64,000 nucleotides of DNA, taken from positions 28,723 through 92,722 of the forward strand of contig CANQYY010000010.1 of assembly GCA_947628225.1 (NCBI GenBank), written 5' to 3'. Below are positions 34,825 to 44,692 of this stretch, one piece after another. This DNA is from an uncultured Lachnospiraceae bacterium. GTDB taxonomy: Bacteria > Bacillota > Clostridia > Lachnospirales > Lachnospiraceae. A model generated the notes under the pieces. The model was not told where the DNA came from, searched no databases, and saw nothing but the letters and a program-made list of their open reading frames with translations. The position numbers and the translations under genes were made by a program. Every line of letters begins with the position of its first letter. Positions within the stretch are counted from its first letter, which is position 1.

Positions 34825-36129
34825 ATGGGAAAAAGATATGAGATAGTGCGGAAATGCGCGCAAATTCGTAATCTGATCGAGGAAAATAAATACACGGCGG
34901 CGCTGGAGCAGATGGATGAGCTTCCTATGGAATCTGTTGACTCTGTAGAAGACTTATATTTGTTTGCCCGGATCTATGAAAAAGCAGAGCGCATGGACAT
35001 GACAAAAAAGATATTTTATATAATATATGAACGCACGCACTCCCGCCATGCGCTGAACCGCCTTCTCCGTCTGGTGATCCGGCTGGGGGATATGGAAGAG
35101 GCGAGAGAATTATTTTTAGCGTATGAGGTGTTAGGGGGAGTTACGTTAGATACCTTTGAGCTGCGGTATCAGCTGGCGAAGGCGGAGGGAGAGCCGCGCA
35201 GTAAGCTGATAGAGATTCTGGAAGATTTAAAGAAAGAGGAATACACCGAAGAGTGGGGGTATCAACTGGCGCGTCTGTATGAGCAGGAGGGAATGCGGGA
35301 AAAATGCATCCGGGAATGCGAGGACATAAAGCTCTGGTTTGGCGAGGGCAGTATCGTGGATAAAGCGATGGCATTGAAGGAAAAATGCGAGGCAAAGGAT
35401 TGGGAGCCGCCGGTGGGAGAAGAAATTCCGGAGCCGGAAGCCCCGGACGAGGAAGAAACCTTTACCTATGCGGCGCCGCCGGTAGATGTGACAGAGCTGG
35501 AACGGGCGATGGCAGAGCCGTCGGAGGAGCCGGAGGTGTTAGAGCCGGAGCCGATGCAGCAGGAAATATTACCGGAGCCGGAAGCGGAAGAAAGAGTGGC
35601 GCCGGAACCTATAGAAGTAAAAAAAGAGGAGCCGGAGAACGCCGGGGACAAAGAAACGGCAGAAAGTCCGGAGGCGCTTTTAGAAGAAGAGCCGGAGGAT
35701 ATATCGGAGCGGGGAATCCGCTACTGTACATTAAAAAGCGCTATTCTCCGTATTAAAGCGAAAAAGGAAGAGCCGCATTTTATATTTGCCGGCGGCGAGG
35801 AGCGCATTACTCTTGCCGTGGCGAAGCGGATTGCAAAGGAATTAAACCATGTGGGATATTTTTCCGCAAAAAGCATCGTGAAAATAACGGCAGACAAACT
35901 GAACCATCTGGAATTATCCGAGCAGATGGAAAAGCTGTCAGGAGGCTGCATGCTTGTTATGGATGCGCCGGAGCTGACAAAAAAGACCGTGGAAGATATT
36001 ATCCATATGATGGATGAGAACAGGGATAAAATCGTAGTAATGCTTGCCGGGGCATTTGATGAAATGGATTGTTTTCTGTCCATTTATCCGGAGTTGTCAG
36101 AGAAGATGAGCCATAAGATCCGTATGTAA
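34825..36129 (+). CDS. TPR protein with degenerate SpoVK/CbbX-like AAA+ domain
   Basis: 434 residues. Residues 1-190 are TPR-like helical pairs (ARIYEKAERMDMTKKIFY). A Glu/Pro-rich linker spans about 195-295. The C-terminal 130 residues follow the SpoVK/CbbX AAA+ pattern: HFIFAGGEERITLAVAKRIA where [17 protein letters not shown] is expected, GCMLVMDAPELT at the Walker B position, and MDENRDKIVVMLAGAFDEMD closely like the family's second half. The Walker A lysine and Walker B glutamate are lost, so ATP hydrolysis is unlikely; it may be a scaffold or regulator. The comparison is from memory of the family. Confidence 0.7.
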   Translation: MGKRYEIVRKCAQIRNLIEENKYTAALEQMDELPMESVDSVEDLYLFARIYEKAERMDMTKKIFYIIYERTHSRHALNRLLRLVIRLGDMEEARELFLAYEVLGGVTLDTFELRYQLAKAEGEPRSKLIEILEDLKKEEYTEEWGYQLARLYEQEGMREKCIRECEDIKLWFGEGSIVDKAMALKEKCEAKDWEPPVGEEIPEPEAPDEEETFTYAAPPVDVTELERAMAEPSEEPEVLEPEPMQQEILPEPEAEERVAPEPIEVKKEEPENAGDKETAESPEALLEEEPEDISERGIRYCTLKSAILRIKAKKEEPHFIFAGGEERITLAVAKRIAKELNHVGYFSAKSIVKITADKLNHLELSEQMEKLSGGCMLVMDAPELTKKTVEDIIHMMDENRDKIVVMLAGAFDEMDCFLSIYPELSEKMSHKIRM

Positions 36130-36158
36130 AAAGGCTTTTGGAAGAGAAAGGACAGGAA

Positions 36159-36725
36159 ATGGATAAAAAACAAGTATGGAAACCGGGTAATATGTTGTAT
36201 CCGGTGCCTGCCGTCATGGTAAGCTGTGCAGACAGGGAGGGCAAAAAAAATATTATGACCGTGGCATGGACGGGGACGATTTGCTCAGATCCAGCCATGG
36301 TGTCGATCTCGGTGCGCCCGGAAAGATATTCCTATAACATTATCCGGGACACGGGGGAGTTTGTCATTAATCTTACGACAAAGGATTTGACCTATGCCAC
36401 GGACTGGTGCGGCGTAAAGTCCGGCAGGGACGTGGACAAGTTCTCTGCTATGAAGCTGACGGCAGCGCAGGGGGAGAAAGTAAAGTATGCGCCGATTATT
36501 GCAGAAAGCCCGGTAAACCTTGAGTGCCGGGTAACAGAGGTAAAAGACCTTGGCAGCCATTCGCTGTTTCTGGCGGAGATTCTGGCGGTACAGATCAGTG
36601 AAAAATATATGGATGCCGGCGGGAAGTTTGAATTGAATCAGACGGGCCTTGTAGCCTATTCCCATGGGGAATATTTTGTATTGGGAGAAAGAATAGGGAA
36701 ATTTGGTTATTCTGTTAGAAAATAA
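36159..36725 (+). CDS. Flavin reductase family protein
   Basis: 188 residues. The flavin reductase-like fold is shown by PAVMVSCADREGKKNIMTVAW and SVRPERYSYNII, followed by GEFVINLTTKDL. Such proteins bind FMN and reduce it or act as flavoredoxins. ATG at 36159 with AAGGA 6 bases upstream is preferred over a TTG at 36138. It lies 29 bases after the pseudo-AAA gene and before murA. Confidence 0.88.
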   Translation: MDKKQVWKPGNMLYPVPAVMVSCADREGKKNIMTVAWTGTICSDPAMVSISVRPERYSYNIIRDTGEFVINLTTKDLTYATDWCGVKSGRDVDKFSAMKLTAAQGEKVKYAPIIAESPVNLECRVTEVKDLGSHSLFLAEILAVQISEKYMDAGGKFELNQTGLVAYSHGEYFVLGERIGKFGYSVRK

Positions 36726-36760
36726 TGTCAAATTTTTGTTAAATGTATTCAATTTGCCAT

Positions 36761-36788
36761 TTTACAAAAGATAAAACTGTGTTATACT
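36761..36788 (+). promoter_or_regulatory. Promoter of murA
   Basis: TTTACA (36761-36766) and TATACT (36783-36788) are 16 bases apart, about 47 bases before the start. Confidence 0.55.
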
Positions 36789-36835
36789 TATAAAATGAGT
36801 GCAAGTAAAAAACGTTTCTATCAGTGGAGGTAATG

Positions 36836-38134
36836 ATGAAACAGTACATTATTAAAGGTGGAACGCCGTTGCGGGGAGAGGTAATGATCGGCGGGGCTAA
36901 AAACGCAGCGCTGGGCATTATTGTAGCGGCGATTATGGCAAACGAGCCGGTAACGATAGAAAATTTACCGGATGTAGATGATGTAAATGTATTATTGGAT
37001 GCGATTGAAGGGATTGGTGCCATTGTAGAACGCCTGGATATTCATACAGTGCGTATTAATGGCGCCTTGATTAATGATGTAAATGTAGATGAGGATTCCA
37101 TACGGAAAATAAGAGGTTCTTATTATCTGGTGGGGGCGCTTTTAGGCAAATATAAAAAGGCGCTGGTGGCGTTACCCGGCGGATGCCAGATTGGAAGCCG
37201 CCCGATAGACCAGCATATCAAGGGCTTTGAGCAGTTGGGAGCTGAGGTCACCATCCACCACGGAAGGATAGACGCCAAAGCGGAACAGCTGACGGGAAAT
37301 CATATTTATCTGGATTGTCCCAGTGTGGGCGCTACTATCAATATTATGATGGCCGCCTGTATGGCAGAGGGAAAAACCATTATTGAAAATCCGGCAAAGG
37401 AGCCGCATATCGTTGATGTGGCGAACTTTTTGAACAGTATGGGCGCCAATATCAAAGGCGCCGGTACAGATGCCATCCGTATCCGCGGGGTGGATTCCTT
37501 ACATGGGAGCGAGTATTCGATTATTCCGGATCAGATAGAGGCAGGGACCTATATGCTGGCAGTTGCCGCTACCGGCGGCGATGTGTATATTAAAAATGTT
37601 ATTCCGAAGCATTTGGAGGCAATTACGGCAAAGCTTATTGAGATTGGCGCTAAGGTGGAGGAATTTGATGATTGTGTCCATGTGGTATCTGACCGCAGGC
37701 TTTCGTATGCCAATGTAAAAACGATGCCATATCCCGGTTTTCCCACGGATATGCAGCCGCAGATGACGACGCTGCTTGCCCTGTCAGAGGGAACGAGCAT
37801 TGTGACGGAAACAATATTTGAAACCCGATTAAAATATGTGGGTGAGCTGCGCCGCATGGGCGCCAATATCACGGTGGAAGGTAACGCGGCATTTATAACG
37901 GGTGTGGAGGGCTTTACCGGAGCGGCAGTCAGCGCGCCTGACCTTCGTGCCGGAGCGGCATTGGTAATGGCGGGACTGGCGGCAGAGGGATTTACCTATG
38001 TGGATCAGATTCAGTATATAGAACGCGGATATGAGAACTTTGAGCAAAAGATCAGAGGGCTGGGAGGCCATATGGAAAAAATTGATGCGGAAGATGAGCG
38101 GGCGGTCCGCAAATTTAAAATGAAGGTATCTTAA
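36836..38134 (+). CDS. murA: UDP-N-acetylglucosamine 1-carboxyvinyltransferase
   Basis: 432-residue EPSP-synthase-fold enzyme that commits UDP-GlcNAc to peptidoglycan synthesis. The N-terminal GGxxLxGEVxIGGAKNAAL motif is present as RGEVMIGGAKNAAL. The catalytic Cys is in PGGCQIGSRPID (near residue 117), so it should be fosfomycin-sensitive in type. ATG at 36836 follows GGAGG by 5 bases. Firmicutes often carry two MurA copies; which one this is cannot be decided here. Confidence 0.95.
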   Translation: MKQYIIKGGTPLRGEVMIGGAKNAALGIIVAAIMANEPVTIENLPDVDDVNVLLDAIEGIGAIVERLDIHTVRINGALINDVNVDEDSIRKIRGSYYLVGALLGKYKKALVALPGGCQIGSRPIDQHIKGFEQLGAEVTIHHGRIDAKAEQLTGNHIYLDCPSVGATINIMMAACMAEGKTIIENPAKEPHIVDVANFLNSMGANIKGAGTDAIRIRGVDSLHGSEYSIIPDQIEAGTYMLAVAATGGDVYIKNVIPKHLEAITAKLIEIGAKVEEFDDCVHVVSDRRLSYANVKTMPYPGFPTDMQPQMTTLLALSEGTSIVTETIFETRLKYVGELRRMGANITVEGNAAFITGVEGFTGAAVSAPDLRAGAALVMAGLAAEGFTYVDQIQYIERGYENFEQKIRGLGGHMEKIDAEDERAVRKFKMKVS

Positions 38135-38170
38135 CATGTCAGGCATGGGACAGCAGGAGGAGGGGTTAAT

Positions 38171-39448
38171 ATGTTAGATGCGACAAAATGTCTTCATTCC
38201 GGATACGAACCCGGAGATGGGGAGCCGGGAGCATTGCCGATTGTACAGAGCACGACATACCGGTATGAATCAACAGAAAGGCTGGGAGAATTGTTTAATC
38301 TTCCTTCCACCTATCTGTATTCCCGCTTTCAAAACCCTACCGTTCAGGCAGTAGAGGAAAAGATAGCGGATTTAGAGGGCGGAGTCGGCGCCATGTGCAC
38401 CACTTCGGGGCAATCGGCAAACCTGATCGCCATTTTAAATATCTGCGGGGCAGGGGACAGTTTTGTCAGCACGGGGACGATATACGGAGGAACCGTAAAT
38501 CTCTTTGCTTTTACCCTGAAAAAACTGGGAATAGAGTGCATTTTCGTAGACGGGGATGCCTCGGAGGAAGAAATCCGGGCGGCAGTGAAACCAAATACAA
38601 AGCTGATATTTGGGGAAACGCTGGCAAACCCGGCGCTTACTGTTTTTGATATAGAAAAGTTTGCCAGGGTGGCGCATGAAAATAAAATCCCCCTTATTGT
38701 GGACAATACCTTTGCTACGCCGATTTTGTGTAAACCATTTGAATTCGGCGCCGATATTGTGACGCACTCCACTTCTAAATACATGGACGGGCATGCCGTT
38801 CAGGTCGGGGGAGTTATTGTAGACGGGGGAAAGTTTGACTGGAAAGCCAGCGGGAAATTCCCGGAGCTGGTAGAGCCGGATGAATCCTATCATGGCATCT
38901 GTTATGTGGAAACTTTTGCCGAAGCCGCCTATATTTACAAGGCAAGGATGCAGCTAATGAGAGATTTCGGCTGTTATCCTGCAGCGCACTCCGCATTTTT
39001 ATTAAATATGGGATTGGAAACACTGGCGGTCCGAATGGAGCGTTATTGTGAAAATGCCCTGAAGGTTGCCCGGTATTTTGAACATCACGAGAAGGTAGAA
39101 AGCGTCAGCTATCCGGGACTGGAAGGCGACAAGTACCATGAATTGGCAATGAAATATATGCCCGGCGGAAGCAGCGGCGTGATTTCATTTAATATAAAGG
39201 GAGGGAAACAGGCAGCCATTCAATTTATGGACAGCCTAAAGCTTGCCTGCAATGAAGTGCATGTAGCGGATATACGCACCTGTGTCCTTCATCCTGCCAG
39301 TGAAACCCACAGACAGTTGACGGATGAGCAGCTGATAGCCGCAGGAGTAAATCCCGGCATGATTCGTTTTTCTGTGGGATTGGAAAATGTAGAAGATATT
39401 ATTGCCGATATCAGCCAGGCATTTGAACATGTGACAAATACCTATTGA
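38171..39448 (+). CDS. O-acetylhomoserine sulfhydrylase (Cys/Met-metabolism PLP family)
   Basis: 425 residues. PLP-binding lysine lies in HSTSKYMDGH (near residue 203) and SRFQNPTVQAVEEKIADLEGG is typical of the trans-sulfuration family. A length of about 425 and the insert near residue 225 (VDGGKFDWKASGKFP) fit MetY rather than the 380-residue cystathionine enzymes. It makes homocysteine from O-acetylhomoserine and sulfide, linking to the sulfur-releasing PatB at 14742. GGAGGAGGGG precedes the ATG. Confidence 0.85.
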   Translation: MLDATKCLHSGYEPGDGEPGALPIVQSTTYRYESTERLGELFNLPSTYLYSRFQNPTVQAVEEKIADLEGGVGAMCTTSGQSANLIAILNICGAGDSFVSTGTIYGGTVNLFAFTLKKLGIECIFVDGDASEEEIRAAVKPNTKLIFGETLANPALTVFDIEKFARVAHENKIPLIVDNTFATPILCKPFEFGADIVTHSTSKYMDGHAVQVGGVIVDGGKFDWKASGKFPELVEPDESYHGICYVETFAEAAYIYKARMQLMRDFGCYPAAHSAFLLNMGLETLAVRMERYCENALKVARYFEHHEKVESVSYPGLEGDKYHELAMKYMPGGSSGVISFNIKGGKQAAIQFMDSLKLACNEVHVADIRTCVLHPASETHRQLTDEQLIAAGVNPGMIRFSVGLENVEDIIADISQAFEHVTNTY

Positions 39449-39464
39449 TACGGTAATGCATAAA

Positions 39465-39488
39465 GAGCGCCGCGGGAACGAGGCGCTC
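39465..39488 (+). terminator. Hairpin after the sulfhydrylase gene
   Basis: GAGCGCC (39465-39471) pairs with GGCGCTC (39482-39488) around a 10-base loop; the T-run downstream is short. Confidence 0.5.
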
Positions 39489-39542
39489 GTAGTTTAATCA
39501 AATAGCAGCGAAGGCTGCCAGTAAAGTAAAGGAGATTATGCG

Positions 39543-40469
39543 GTGAACGATAAGGTAGAGGTTATTCTAAAGGAAGTAGGAAAAGTAATTCAGGGAAAGG
39601 ATGAAGCCATAGAGCTTGTTATGACAGCGATTTTAGCCAAAGGGCATATTCTGATTGAGGATGTGCCGGGGGTGGGGAAAACGACATTGGCGGTAGCGTT
39701 TTCCCGCGCGATGGAACTGACGGAGCGCAGGTTGCAGTTTACGCCGGATGTACTTCCCAGTGATGTAGTAGGCTTTAATATGATTGGCGCGGACGGAGAA
39801 TTCCAGTATAAGCCGGGGGCGATTTTGTGTAATCTTCTGCTGGCGGATGAGATTAACCGTACTTCTACCAAAACGCAGTCCGCTCTTTTGGAGGTCATGG
39901 AAGAGGGGCAGGTTACGGTAGACGGCGTGACAAGACAGCTTCCGAACCCGTTCATTGTAGTGGCAACCCAGAATCCGGTAGGCTCTGCCGGAACACAGAT
40001 GCTGCCGGAATCCCAGCTGGACCGTTTTATGATTCGTATCTCCATGGGTTATCCGACGATGGAAGAGGAAATGCGCCTGATTAAGGAGCGCCAGGATATT
40101 AATCCCCTGGATTTTATCGAGGAAATTATCTCGAAGCAGGAGCTTTTGGGGATGCAGGATCAGGTAAGGCAGGTTTTTGTAGACGATAAAGTGCTGACGT
40201 ATCTTTCTAAAATTGTGGAGAACACGCGAAAACACGCTATGATCACGCTGGGGGTCAGCCCGCGCGGGACGTTGGCGTTTATGGATATGGCAAAGGCGCG
40301 CGCCTTTGTAAAAGGGCGTCATTACGTTCTGCCGGAAGATGTACAGGCGGTGGCGAAGGCAGTACTGGCGCACCGGCTGCTTTTAAACGGAAAAGCGCGT
40401 ATGAGCCATGTGTCGGAGGCAGATGTCATTGAGGAGATTGTAAGCAAGGTACCGGTGCCGAAATTGTAA
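39543..40469 (+). CDS. MoxR-family AAA+ ATPase
   Basis: 308 residues. Walker A DVPGVGKTT (39-47), Walker B LLLADEINR (near 101), sensor NPFIVVATQNPVG and the C-terminal lid mark the MoxR family. MoxR chaperones act with DUF58 proteins on surface or metallo-protein maturation. The GTG start follows AAAGGAG by about 10 bases. First gene of a moxR-DUF58-tgpA operon. Confidence 0.92.
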   Translation: MNDKVEVILKEVGKVIQGKDEAIELVMTAILAKGHILIEDVPGVGKTTLAVAFSRAMELTERRLQFTPDVLPSDVVGFNMIGADGEFQYKPGAILCNLLLADEINRTSTKTQSALLEVMEEGQVTVDGVTRQLPNPFIVVATQNPVGSAGTQMLPESQLDRFMIRISMGYPTMEEEMRLIKERQDINPLDFIEEIISKQELLGMQDQVRQVFVDDKVLTYLSKIVENTRKHAMITLGVSPRGTLAFMDMAKARAFVKGRHYVLPEDVQAVAKAVLAHRLLLNGKARMSHVSEADVIEEIVSKVPVPKL

Positions 40470-40480
40470 AGGAGGCAGCC

Positions 40481-41608
40481 ATGACAATAGGAACACTTCT
40501 TTTTGCACTGCTTTTTTTACTGGGATTATTTGTTTTCATATTTTATCTGGAATTCGGAACGGTTGCCATTATGGGGCTTTTAGTACTGATACCGGTATTT
40601 ATGCTGATATTTCTCATTTTTATGAGAACCAGGGTATTGGTGGCAGTAGACTCGAAAAATCCATTGGAGGAAAAAGATTCCCTTGATAATCCGGCGCGTG
40701 CCGCTATTACCCTTTCTGTTGAGAATAGAAGCCGTCTGCTCCCCATTACAAAGGGAATTGCCAGAGTCCGGTATGAAAATTATTTTTCCGGGGAAAAGGG
40801 AAAACTGAAAATCCGTTTTTCCGTGGATGCAGGGAAAAAGCGCGACCGAAGAATCCCCGTCGTGATAAATCATTGCGGAAATGTGGCGATTCAGGTCGAA
40901 AAGGTGCGGATTTACGACTATCTGAGCATATTTGCATGGACGATAGGAAAAAATTTTGAAACACAGAACGTACTGGTATTGCCGCCCATAAAGGAAATGT
41001 ATCTGGGCAGGGACCGCTGGTATAATGAAACCAGTGAGGACAGCGACCGTTTTTCGCTCTATAAAAAGGGGGACGACCCGTCCGAGATTTTTAATATCCG
41101 GGAGTTTGTGGATGGAGATAAGATTCAGCGGATTCACTGGAAATTAAGCAGCAAGACAGGAAGCCTTATGGTAAAAGAGGGAAGCCTCCCCTTAACCAAA
41201 GCAGTACACATTTTTATTGATTTGTGCGTGCCGGGGAAGGGACCGGAAAAGTGCGAAAAAGCGGATCGGTTAGTGCAGGGGATTTATTCCATTTCCATGT
41301 TTATGATTGAGCATGGGATTCCCCAGAAGTATATCTGGTATGATAAAAAGAATGAGATAATTGAGGAACGTCTGGTAGAGCATGAAGAAGAGCTTTTCTG
41401 GATGTTTCAGGATTTATTTAAGTGCCGTACTACGACAGAAGCCTCTCAGCTTGCGGAGGCATATCTTACCTGGGAAGAGGGAAGGACATTGGAGGCGGCG
41501 CTGTACCTTACGGTGGCGGACCATGACGATCTGGAGAACAGTGGTCTTGTGAGGAATCGTTTGGAAGTGATGGACTTACGAGGTGAAGGACTTGAGGACG
41601 AGGAATAG
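40481..41608 (+). CDS. DUF58 domain protein
   Basis: 375 residues with two N-terminal membrane helices (about 3-50) and the DUF58 motif FNIREFVDGDKIQRIHWKLSSKTG near residue 205, followed by a vWA-like fold. It normally functions with the MoxR ATPase next to it. Its end overlaps the next gene by 26 bases, so translation is coupled. Confidence 0.9.
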   Translation: MTIGTLLFALLFLLGLFVFIFYLEFGTVAIMGLLVLIPVFMLIFLIFMRTRVLVAVDSKNPLEEKDSLDNPARAAITLSVENRSRLLPITKGIARVRYENYFSGEKGKLKIRFSVDAGKKRDRRIPVVINHCGNVAIQVEKVRIYDYLSIFAWTIGKNFETQNVLVLPPIKEMYLGRDRWYNETSEDSDRFSLYKKGDDPSEIFNIREFVDGDKIQRIHWKLSSKTGSLMVKEGSLPLTKAVHIFIDLCVPGKGPEKCEKADRLVQGIYSISMFMIEHGIPQKYIWYDKKNEIIEERLVEHEEELFWMFQDLFKCRTTTEASQLAEAYLTWEEGRTLEAALYLTVADHDDLENSGLVRNRLEVMDLRGEGLEDEE

Positions 41609-44072
41609 TAAATTTTTAAATTTCATATTGGAATTCAGCCAGATCCTATTAGTATTTCTCGGTGTCTTTTCGGCGTTAATGTGCTCGGCGTTCAGCCTGG
41701 ATCTTACTTTTGACCGGGGCATGTGTACTCTGATCATGCTTTTGGCTGCCATTTTATTTTATGGACTGTTCACGGTGCTGGAAACCTTTCGGAATGGTAA
41801 ATTGCTGGGGATCCTGGGCATTACTCTGTTCTTCTTTGTAATAGGGATCCGTTTTTTCGGCATAGTGCGAAAAGGCTTTGTCACTATAGTAAATAGCTTC
41901 TTAAAGATATTGATGAACTATTCCGGGGCAAAGCTGACTCTGTTATCCTATACAGATACGGAAAGCGCCAGCGTAAGGTTTTGCACTACCTTTATGCTGA
42001 TTTTATTGGGCGTGTATCTTATTGCGATTATCAGCGCTTTCTTCTACCGGCGGCGCCGCTCTCTGGTATTCCTTGCTCTTACCGTACCCTTTGTTACTGT
42101 CCCTATGTTTGTGGGAAGGCTGGGGTATTTTTCTAATTTATTTACTTATCTGATTGTGGCGGTAACGGTTGTAGGTACCAGACATCTGCGGACAGACGCC
42201 ACGGACCGGAGGATGAGGCAGAAACTGTCAATTCTTTTAATGTTAGCCGGGCTTGTGTCAGGAGCGGTTTCTTATGGCTATATGCCGCCGGTTCGTTATG
42301 AACGGGGGCAGTACAAATTAATCCAGACCAAAAATACGATTACGGCGATGAGCTCGTGGAGCGGCGAGGAGATTTTTTCCTGGATCAAATCGCACTTTAA
42401 TGAGGATACGATGGATTATGGGAAATTGGGAAATAAAAAGGAAGTGACTTACAGCGGCGATACTCTTCTCAAAATTTCCGGAGATGCCAATACGGAACAC
42501 GGTTTATATCTAAAAGGATATGTCGGGGATATATACGAGGATAACCATTGGACTTCCCTGAAGAAAAATGAGGAATATAATGAGGAGCTGCAGGCGCTGG
42601 GGGAGAGCGGACCGACGCCGGATAACTGGCATGTGCAGCTTCGCAATGAATTAGGGGACAGTGAAACAAGCGGGGCAAGGGATATATGGAAAATAGGAAA
42701 ACTGCGCATTCGGAACCTTGGCTTTGGTTATGGCAATTATCTGATTCCCTATCTGCCGACAAGCTCTTTTAAGTATGAAAATAATGGGCGGTCGACGGTG
42801 GATAATCCGGGGGCGGATTACCAAATAGAATATTATAGTGTATATCCGGTAGTGCTTCGCCGTGACATTCTGAATAATAATTATTCCCTTGCCAATGTTT
42901 ACTTCTGGGAGGGAAATCGGGCGGAACGGGAACGTCTGGCTGATTTTGCAGAGAAGTATTACCTGCAGCTGCCGGAAAATTTAAAGGCGGTTACAGAGAA
43001 TTTTGCCGATTATTTAGAAAAAGAAGATAACCTGCTGGACCGCCGCCGCAAGGGAACGGCGAATGAAAGCGATATAATAAAGGCAGTAAAAAACTATATT
43101 ATGAAAGACACCACTTACACCTTGTCGCCGGGCAAAACGCCTTCCGGCAAAGATACGGTAGAATATTTCCTGATGGAAAATAAAAAAGGATATTGTACCT
43201 ATTACGCCACCGCCGCAGTTCTTTTGCTGCGGAGCGTGGGAATTCCGGCGCGGTATGTCGAAGGTATGTATATTCCCAAAGAGGTAATGGCGGAGTGTAC
43301 AGACGGGAAAGAAATTTCTGTGGTGGACAGAAACGCCCACGCCTGGGTGGAAGTTTATACGGATAATTATGGCTTTGTCCCGTTGGAGGTAACTCCGGGA
43401 ATGGGAGAAGACGAGGCGGAAGAGTCCGATGTTACCAATGAAGAGCTGGATCAGGGAAAAACGACCAATCCAACGGATTCTCAAGACGATAAGGACAATA
43501 AGGACGATAAGGACAAAGAGGTTCCGGAGAAGATAACGCCGACGCCGGCGGTTACGGAAATACCGGAAGAGGACATGACCTTTGATGATATTGACGGAAA
43601 TGAAGATGAGCCGGAGGAATCGGAAGGCGAGGGCGGTTCCGGCGCACGTTCCCGCGCATTAGCGATAATTCTTCGGATTGTGCTGGTTATTCTTTTTGCG
43701 GCAGCAGTTCTGGAGGCGCAGCGAAGAATACGCCGGATGATTTTTAACCGGAAATTAAGGAGTTACCGTATGAAGCGGAAGATTCGGGCGATATATCATC
43801 ATTTGCTGCCGATTTTCTTCCAAAAGGGCGTTGTTTACCGCGGCCAGCCGGCAGCGGTACTGGCAGCGGAGCTGACGGAGGCTCTTAATATGCCGGAAGA
43901 GGATATGATAAAATTTGTGGGCCTTATTTATCATGCCGGATTTGGACCGGATGATATTGCAAAGGAACAGGTAAGCGAATTCTGTATCATATATGAAAAT
44001 ATCCGAAAGAAATTGTATGCCGATGCGAAGATGCTCAGAAAATTATATTATATGTATATTATGATATTGTAA
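41583..44072 (+). CDS. TgpA-type membrane transglutaminase
   Basis: 829 residues. About six membrane helices (10-220) are followed by an outside domain, a transglutaminase core (about 490-610) with Cys in KGYCTYYATA (near 537), His in NAHAWVEVY (near 586) and Glu in FVPLEVTPG, which replaces the Asp as in many relatives. An acidic, Asp/Lys-rich linker, one more helix (about 690-712) and a cytoplasmic C-terminal domain follow. The GTG start overlaps the DUF58 gene. TgpA proteins are essential for envelope integrity in Pseudomonas; the role here is unproven. Confidence 0.88.
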   Translation: MKDLRTRNSKFLNFILEFSQILLVFLGVFSALMCSAFSLDLTFDRGMCTLIMLLAAILFYGLFTVLETFRNGKLLGILGITLFFFVIGIRFFGIVRKGFVTIVNSFLKILMNYSGAKLTLLSYTDTESASVRFCTTFMLILLGVYLIAIISAFFYRRRRSLVFLALTVPFVTVPMFVGRLGYFSNLFTYLIVAVTVVGTRHLRTDATDRRMRQKLSILLMLAGLVSGAVSYGYMPPVRYERGQYKLIQTKNTITAMSSWSGEEIFSWIKSHFNEDTMDYGKLGNKKEVTYSGDTLLKISGDANTEHGLYLKGYVGDIYEDNHWTSLKKNEEYNEELQALGESGPTPDNWHVQLRNELGDSETSGARDIWKIGKLRIRNLGFGYGNYLIPYLPTSSFKYENNGRSTVDNPGADYQIEYYSVYPVVLRRDILNNNYSLANVYFWEGNRAERERLADFAEKYYLQLPENLKAVTENFADYLEKEDNLLDRRRKGTANESDIIKAVKNYIMKDTTYTLSPGKTPSGKDTVEYFLMENKKGYCTYYATAAVLLLRSVGIPARYVEGMYIPKEVMAECTDGKEISVVDRNAHAWVEVYTDNYGFVPLEVTPGMGEDEAEESDVTNEELDQGKTTNPTDSQDDKDNKDDKDKEVPEKITPTPAVTEIPEEDMTFDDIDGNEDEPEESEGEGGSGARSRALAIILRIVLVILFAAAVLEAQRRIRRMIFNRKLRSYRMKRKIRAIYHHLLPIFFQKGVVYRGQPAAVLAAELTEALNMPEEDMIKFVGLIYHAGFGPDDIAKEQVSEFCIIYENIRKKLYADAKMLRKLYYMYIMIL

Positions 44073-44084
44073 GGAGGAGATAAT

Positions 44085-44687
44085 GTGTTACAAAAAACCT
44101 ACGACAAAGTAAATGCTCTATTTGAAAAAGCACATGGTTATCTTTCCACAAGAGAATTGTTAGAAAACCGGATTACCACAATTCAAATCCGTTCTATGCT
44201 GGAGGACGGAAAAATTGAAAAAATATCCCACGGCCATTACTGGAACCGGATGAGCGGGAGGGAAAAACCGGATAATTATAAAATGATCGAGGCATGCATG
44301 ACAAACCCAAAAGCGGTTATCTGCTCGCTCAGCGCCTGTTATTATCACGGGCTGATAAAACAGGAGCCGGAAAAGTTATATGTTGCCACGGCCCGTACGG
44401 ACAGGGGAGAGATGAAGCTGTCTTTTCCGGTTTCCCGGCATTATTTTTCATTGCTTTCCTTTGACGAGGATGTTTTGGACGTTAAGACTGCCTATGGAAA
44501 TATTAAGGTATACGATATAGACCGGAGCGTCTGCGATTGTATCCGTCTGGAGAAGGAAATCGGGCGTGATAAGGTAGAACTGGTAGTGGAAAATTACAAA
44601 AAAAATGAAAACAAAAAACCGGAGCATCTGTTAGATTATGCAGACCGCATGCGTTTTGGGAAAATTACAAGGGATTATCTGGGGTAG
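44085..44687 (+). CDS. AbiEi-like antitoxin-fold protein without partner
   Basis: 200 residues. The N-terminal winged helix (LSTRELLENRITTIQIRSMLEDGKIEKISHGHYW) and the C-terminal SACYYHGLI, DIDRSVCDCIRLEKEIG and LLDYADRMR segments match type IV AbiEi antitoxins or related regulators. The toxin AbiEii (nucleotidyltransferase) normally follows directly, but the next genes are DUF2752 and an alarmone synthetase. The GTG start has AAGGAGG 7 bases upstream; an ATG two bases earlier is out of frame. Confidence 0.75.
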   Translation: MLQKTYDKVNALFEKAHGYLSTRELLENRITTIQIRSMLEDGKIEKISHGHYWNRMSGREKPDNYKMIEACMTNPKAVICSLSACYYHGLIKQEPEKLYVATARTDRGEMKLSFPVSRHYFSLLSFDEDVLDVKTAYGNIKVYDIDRSVCDCIRLEKEIGRDKVELVVENYKKNENKKPEHLLDYADRMRFGKITRDYLG

Positions 44688-44692
44688 AATAA

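Noticed and set aside
43360..43410. Loss of the catalytic Asp in the TgpA-like protein
   Set aside because: The position reads LEVTPG, but Glu is common at this place in TgpA relatives, so it is not a sign of inactivation.
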